9,355 nucleotides of DNA, taken from positions 1 to 9,355 of the forward strand of contig CAZRHS010000052.1 in assembly GCA_964600045.1 (NCBI GenBank). Reading direction: 5' to 3'. The stretch comes from Phil1 sp964600045 (GTDB lineage: Bacteria > Bacillota > Clostridia > Christensenellales > CAG-138). This document shows positions 5,749 to 9,355 of the stretch, one piece after another. Positions within the stretch are counted from its first letter, which is position 1; the number at the start of each line of letters is the position of its first letter. Under the pieces are notes generated by a model that was given only the letters and a program-made list of their open reading frames with translations, had not been told where the DNA came from and did not search any database. Made by a program: the position numbers and the translations under genes.

Positions 5749-7230
5749 TTATTTATGAAAAAGCTTTTTGGTCTGATACCTGGGTTCGCAGGTAAGGTTT
5801 ACGCCAAGCTTTTTGAATGTTGCCGCGTCCACGCCGGAAAGTATAACCGAGGAATGAGCCTCGCAGCCCCTAAGCTTAGCAAGCTGCTGCATTGCAAGAT
5901 CCGCCGTGGGGTTGGTTGCCGCGCAGATGGAAAGGGCTATAAGCACCTCGTCCGTATGCAGGCGGGGGTTGTGGTTGCCAAGGTTCTTTATCTTAAGATC
6001 CTGTATAGGCCCTATTATTATGGGGGAAATAAGGTGCATGTCGCTGTTTATGCCGCCGAGAGCCTTAAGAGCGTTAAGAAGCAGAGCGGCACTGGCGCCA
6101 AGCAGATTGGACGTTTTGCCCGTTATTATGCGGCCGTCCGGCAGCTGCAACGCGGCGGCGGGCTGACCCGTGGCCTCCGCTTTTTCAAGGCACTTGGCTA
6201 TAACCGGCCTGTCCGCCTCGGTAATGCCGGCCTGATTCATAAGTAGCCTAAGTTTCTGCACGGTGCTCTCGTCCCGCATGCCCTGCCTGTGCTGGCAAAG
6301 CTCGTTATAGTAGCGGCGAATTATCTCCTGCTTTGAAGCCTCGCGGCAAACCTCGTCATCCGTTATGCAGCAGCCGGCCATGTTCACGCCCATGTCCGTG
6401 GGGGACTTATAGGGGCAGTCGCCGTATATCTGCTTGAATATGGCGGAAAGCACGGGGAATATTTCAACATCTCTATTGTAGTTAACGGTAGTTTCGCCGT
6501 ATGCCTCAAGATGGAACGGGTCTATCATGTTCACGTCGTTAAGGTCCGCGGTAGCGGCCTCGTAAGCAAGGTTCACGGGATGCTTAAGCGGCAGGTTCCA
6601 AATCGGGAACGTTTCAAACTTGGCATAGCCCGCGCGCACGCCGCGCTTGTTTTCATGATAAAGCTGGCTTAAGCAAACCGCCATCTTTCCGCTGCCGGGG
6701 CCCGGCGCCGTAACAACTATAAGCGGGCGGGTGGTTTCTATATATTCATCCTTGCCGTATCCGTCGGGGCTTACTATAAGCTCCACGTTGCTGGGATAGC
6801 CGGGTATGGGATAGTGCCTGTATACGCGGATTCCAAGGCCCTCAAGCCTCTGCTGGAAAGCATCGGCAACGGTTTGCCCGCGGTACTGCGTAAGCACTAC
6901 GCTGCCCACATAAAGGCCTATGGCGCGGAAAGCATCGATAAGGCGCAGAACATCCTGATCGTAAGTAATGCCAAGGTCGCCGCGAACCTTATTCTTTTCT
7001 ATATCGGACGCGTTTATGGCAATAACTATCTCCGCCTTGTCCTTAAGCTGCATAAGCATGCGAACCTTACTGTCCGGCTCAAAGCCCGGCAGAACGCGGG
7101 ACGCGTGATAATCGTCAAACAGCTTGCCGCCGAATTCCAGATACAGCTTGCCGCCGAATTTTTCTATTCTGCTCAATATGTGTTCCGACTGCATGGAAAG
7201 GTACTTTGCGTTGTCAAATCCCAGCTTCAT
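5749..7230 (-). CDS. UPF0371 / DUF1846 family protein
   Basis: A 493-residue soluble protein, full length for the DUF1846 (UPF0371) family, whose members usually have about 490-510 residues and no established function that I know of. Visible landmarks are the N-terminal MKLGFDNAKYLSMQSEHI and LYLEFGGKLFDDYHASRVLPGF (about 29-50). A glycine-rich loop TAPGPGSGKMAV (174-185) resembles a phosphate-binding loop after a strand. A conserved core contains NMAGCCITDDEVC (283-295), and near the C-terminus is NPRLHTDEVLIALSICAATNPTADLA. There are no membrane segments or signal peptide. The frame is open to 7293, but the ATG at 7230 has AGGAGGA 5 nt upstream and gives the family N-terminus. The longer form would run through a terminator-like hairpin. 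The glycine-rich loop suggests nucleotide binding; that is inference. Confidence 0.9.
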   Translation of the reverse strand: MKLGFDNAKYLSMQSEHILSRIEKFGGKLYLEFGGKLFDDYHASRVLPGFEPDSKVRMLMQLKDKAEIVIAINASDIEKNKVRGDLGITYDQDVLRLIDAFRAIGLYVGSVVLTQYRGQTVADAFQQRLEGLGIRVYRHYPIPGYPSNVELIVSPDGYGKDEYIETTRPLIVVTAPGPGSGKMAVCLSQLYHENKRGVRAGYAKFETFPIWNLPLKHPVNLAYEAATADLNDVNMIDPFHLEAYGETTVNYNRDVEIFPVLSAIFKQIYGDCPYKSPTDMGVNMAGCCITDDEVCREASKQEIIRRYYNELCQHRQGMRDESTVQKLRLLMNQAGITEADRPVIAKCLEKAEATGQPAAALQLPDGRIITGKTSNLLGASAALLLNALKALGGINSDMHLISPIIIGPIQDLKIKNLGNHNPRLHTDEVLIALSICAATNPTADLAMQQLAKLRGCEAHSSVILSGVDAATFKKLGVNLTCEPRYQTKKLFHK

Positions 7231-7264
7231 CTTTTCCTCCTGATAAAGTACTTTATTAAATAAT

Positions 7265-7291
7265 AAAAGGAAGCGGGCAAAGCCTGCTTCC
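7265..7291 (-). terminator. Intrinsic terminator or leader attenuator between the glycosyltransferase and DUF1846 genes
   Basis: On the minus strand, GGAAGCAGGC, loop TTT, then GCCCGCTTCC forms a 10-bp stem with one wobble, followed by TTTTATTATTT. It lies 65 bp after the glycosyltransferase stop and about 35 bp before the DUF1846 ATG. It can end the upstream transcript. Because a good promoter (7308-7336) lies between that stop and the hairpin, it would also be transcribed in the DUF1846 leader. Confidence 0.8.
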
Positions 7292-7307
7292 AATGTGTGC
7301 CTTGTTT

Positions 7308-7336
7308 ATAGTACAACTATTTTAACCGGATTTCAA
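7308..7336 (-). promoter_or_regulatory. Candidate promoter for the DUF1846 gene
   Basis: On the minus strand, TTGAAA (7336-7331, 5 of 6) and TACTAT (7313-7308, 4 of 6) are separated by exactly 17 bp. The start would be near 7301, just before the hairpin at 7269-7291. I found no better promoter in the about 40 bp between the hairpin and the ATG. Confidence 0.5.
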
Positions 7337-7356
7337 GTGCCAATGAACCGTTTTTA

Positions 7357-8733
7357 TCAATAAACGCTCATGCCGTTAACGTACATATACAGATAAATTG
7401 CCTGCAGCAGCAGTAAAATCACGGTCATGGCTATATCCGAGCGCTTTTCGTCCGTAATCTCCGCCGCGGCAAAGCAAAGCGGTACGCACGCCGTAAGATA
7501 CCTGGGCGAGCTTAAAAGCCACGTTGCTCCGCAGGACACCGCGAAGTAAGCCAAATAATATACGCGATAGCTTGGCCTGAGCCTTTTTGAGCCGATAAGC
7601 ATAAGCACAAGCGATGCTATGCTGGCCGCAAGATTTGGAATCCAAAGGCTCCAAAGCTGATTTGCGTTGCCGGTTTGGGCAGCCCTTGCGGCATAGTCCG
7701 CCTGAGTGGCCGCGGATTCAAAGAACAGCCCGAATCCCTGCGACCAATGCTCCTTTTGATAGCGCATAAACGTGAACGCGTCGCCGGTTACGGAGTAATT
7801 TATATAAAGATAACCCACCAGGCCAAGCGGCACAATAAGCAAACAAAGAGCATTCAGTATAAGCACGCGCTTCTCTTCGCGCAGCTTGCCCATGCGATAG
7901 GACGTAATGAAGTCCTCCGCTATTTCCCACGCTATGAATACCATTATCAGCCCGCCCACGGAGCGGGTAAAGCCCGACAGTGCGCCGAATATACAGGCCA
8001 AAAGATACTGCTTTTTGCGGGTAAAGTATATTGCCGCCGCGCTAAGCATTATGAACAAAGCTTCGGTCATGGGCGCGGTTAAGAAAAACGCCGCCGGGAA
8101 AATGAACAGATACTTTACCGCCCTAAGCGCCGCCTCGCGCTCCATATCAACGGCCGCGGCTTCATAAACGAATATGGCCGCTATAACCGAAGCAACGGCG
8201 GAAACGGCCATGGCCGACACAAGCGTATTGTTTATAAGCAGATTAAAAAGCCATATCACGCAGGGGTAGAGCGGGAAAAACACAATATGGAAGCGGGGGT
8301 CGCCCTCCGTAACATACCAGCGCTCCGCAATGCCGAGATAGCTTGGCGAATCGCTGTGCTCCCAAACAGCGGCAAGCGTATTCCACATGCCGCCGGGGTA
8401 CTCCTTGCCGTAGCGATAAAGGAAATATCCCACAAGAAGCGTTGCCATGCGCATTATAAGCACAAACAGCGCTATTTCGCCCCACGGGTGCCGTTTGGAA
8501 CGCCTCAGGTTCCTTGCGCCCAATAAATCGTCCGGGCTCAGCTCTCCGCTTTTAAGCGCCGCGAACGGGCGCGCGCAGAGCATAACAAACAGCGCCGCAA
8601 AAAGCGCCGCCATTACGCCGCCCACTATAAGCCCAAGCACCGTTCCGGTGCCGGTAAGGCAAGAGTATATAAATATTGCGGATACGAGCGCAGCGCCTGC
8701 TATGCCCGCCCAAAGCTGCCATTTCTTTTCCAT
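7357..8733 (-). CDS. PIG-V-like polytopic membrane glycosyltransferase
   Basis: A 458-residue integral membrane protein with about ten or more hydrophobic segments. It resembles the bacterial branch of the PIG-V mannosyltransferases (GT-C fold), which use lipid-linked sugar donors outside the membrane. Two N-terminal helices (about 8-55) and a polar linker (56-85) precede the core. Core motifs include WEHSDSPSYLGIAERWY (124-140), with D128 in the place of the catalytic-region acid of the PIG-V WDSxxY motif, then FFPLYP (152-157), MTEALF (222-227, like YTESLF) and GFTRSVG (254-260, like the RSNG motif). The start was set at the ATG at 8733. The frame runs on to a GTG at 8793 with no Shine-Dalgarno sequence, and the best promoter lies inside that extension. 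No Shine-Dalgarno precedes the ATG either, and it lies about 7 nt after the -10. Donor and acceptor are unknown, and no other cell-envelope sugar genes are adjacent. Confidence 0.8.
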   Translation of the reverse strand: MEKKWQLWAGIAGAALVSAIFIYSCLTGTGTVLGLIVGGVMAALFAALFVMLCARPFAALKSGELSPDDLLGARNLRRSKRHPWGEIALFVLIMRMATLLVGYFLYRYGKEYPGGMWNTLAAVWEHSDSPSYLGIAERWYVTEGDPRFHIVFFPLYPCVIWLFNLLINNTLVSAMAVSAVASVIAAIFVYEAAAVDMEREAALRAVKYLFIFPAAFFLTAPMTEALFIMLSAAAIYFTRKKQYLLACIFGALSGFTRSVGGLIMVFIAWEIAEDFITSYRMGKLREEKRVLILNALCLLIVPLGLVGYLYINYSVTGDAFTFMRYQKEHWSQGFGLFFESAATQADYAARAAQTGNANQLWSLWIPNLAASIASLVLMLIGSKRLRPSYRVYYLAYFAVSCGATWLLSSPRYLTACVPLCFAAAEITDEKRSDIAMTVILLLLQAIYLYMYVNGMSVY

Positions 8734-8740
8734 ATCACAA

Positions 8741-8769
8741 AGTATAGCACAATCCACGCCCGCAAACAA
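8741..8769 (-). promoter_or_regulatory. Extended -10 promoter abutting the glycosyltransferase start
   Basis: On the minus strand, TTGTTT (8769-8764) lies 17 bp from TATACT (8746-8741), which is preceded by TGC to make a TGnTATACT extended -10. Only 7 nt separate the -10 from the ATG at 8733, so transcription would start at or within a base or two of the start codon. Confidence 0.5.
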
Positions 8770-8786
8770 CGAGCCACGCAGGAAAA

Positions 8787-8800
8787 GCCGCACCAGCGGC
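8787..8800. other. Small hairpin in the divergent intergenic region
   Basis: GCCGC (8787-8791), loop ACCA, GCGGC (8796-8800) forms a 5-bp GC stem midway between the divergent glycosyltransferase and acetyltransferase genes. It could be an operator-like palindrome or chance; no T-run follows closely on either side. Confidence 0.25.
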
Positions 8801-8841
8801 GAATTATTAGTGTGGATTTTTTGTAAACAAGAGGTTATACC

Positions 8842-9354
8842 ATGACATTTGATGCTTCATCCGGCGAATTCCGCGCGCTTAACAAAAGCGAGACCGTGCT
8901 TGCGAACGACCTTGCGAACAAAATAAAGCTGACCTTCAGCCACTGGGATGATGATTACCCTACGCTTGACATATTCGAGGAGGATGCCGAAAACGGCGAG
9001 CTTTACGGATATTTTGTTGATAACAAGCTTGTTTCGATAATATCGGCAACATTCTCGGAAGAGGAATTTGAAGACGTTATTGACGTTCCCGGCACAAACT
9101 GGCCAAGCTGTGAAAAGCCCTGCATGCTCTGCCGCCTTTGCGTTGATCCGGACTACCGCCAAATGGGCATAGCCCGAATGATGATGCTTCTTGTCGAGGA
9201 AGAAGCCAAAAAACGCGGCGCGGACTCGCTTTGGCTACTCGTGGCCACGGATAACCCCACAGCACTCAGCATATACCTGGCCGCCGGCTACGAAATCCGC
9301 GGCCGGGCGAATGTTTATGATTCGGAGTTTTTCAGCTGCGTTAAAGGGGTGTAA
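8842..9354 (+). CDS. GNAT family N-acetyltransferase
   Basis: A 170-residue cytosolic protein with the Gcn5-related acetyltransferase fold, expected to transfer an acetyl group from acetyl-CoA to an amine. Strands and helices before the core (about 10-85) include the acidic stretch WDDDYPTLDIFEEDAENGE. Motif A is CRLCVDPDYRQMGIARMMMLLVEEEAKKRG, shown in part: RQMGIA at 106-111 fits the R/QxxGxG/A acetyl-CoA pyrophosphate loop. Motif B follows as ATDNPTALSIYLAAGYE (135-151), with the usual N and the Y of AAGY. Four cysteines (C90, C94, C97, C100) crowd the strand before motif A. The ATG has AAGAGG 7 nt upstream, and the stop codon lies one base before the window end. It is the only plus-strand gene and diverges from the glycosyltransferase across 108 bp. 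I could not find a convincing promoter. The substrate is unknown. Confidence 0.9.
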   Translation: MTFDASSGEFRALNKSETVLANDLANKIKLTFSHWDDDYPTLDIFEEDAENGELYGYFVDNKLVSIISATFSEEEFEDVIDVPGTNWPSCEKPCMLCRLCVDPDYRQMGIARMMMLLVEEEAKKRGADSLWLLVATDNPTALSIYLAAGYEIRGRANVYDSEFFSCVKGV

Positions 9355-9355
9355 T

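Noticed and set aside
8734..8793. GTG start at 8793 for the glycosyltransferase
   Set aside because: It has no ribosome binding site, and the extension covers the best promoter for the gene. It is kept as a possible refutation of the leaderless idea.

Overview
The window reads as an ordinary chromosomal segment of a Firmicute, most likely a clostridial anaerobe of moderate GC content. This is inferred from the family set (a short serA next to serC, a UPF0371/DUF1846 protein, a clostridial-type CBS protein, a KdpDE-like two-component pair), from strong AGGAGG-like ribosome binding sites, and from frequent ATA and AGG codons outside the serine genes. No transposase, phage gene, CRISPR array, tRNA or rRNA was seen. 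No intergenic stretch exceeds 300 bases.

Layout: eight genes lie on the minus strand and one, at the right edge, on the plus strand. In the order of minus-strand transcription (right to left) they are: a PIG-V-like membrane glycosyltransferase (7357-8733); a UPF0371/DUF1846 protein (5749-7230); a two-gene unit of a small CBS-domain protein (5203-5658) and a radical SAM protein (4324-5199) ending in a clear intrinsic terminator; a sensor kinase/response regulator pair with a 4-bp overlap (2965-4083 and 2258-2968), also ending in a terminator; and serC-serA (983-2071 and 62-967), the second and first enzymes of serine synthesis from 3-phosphoglycerate, ending in a terminator at the left edge. 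A GNAT acetyltransferase (8842-9354) diverges from the glycosyltransferase.

The most unusual point is the CBS-domain gene. Its protein frame is intact and family-like, and it has a promoter and a Shine-Dalgarno sequence. Its frame has no ATG, GTG or TTG between the upstream stop and the conserved domain, and the codon where the family Met is expected is AAG. The gene is therefore easily missed by start-codon-based gene finders.

Other points worth checking: the glycosyltransferase promoter ends about 7 nt before the ATG with no Shine-Dalgarno, which suggests a leaderless mRNA. A terminator-like hairpin lies between a good promoter and the DUF1846 gene. The sensor kinase keeps only the C-terminal half of KdpD, with no kdp transport genes nearby. 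I found no evidence of a wholly new multi-gene system.
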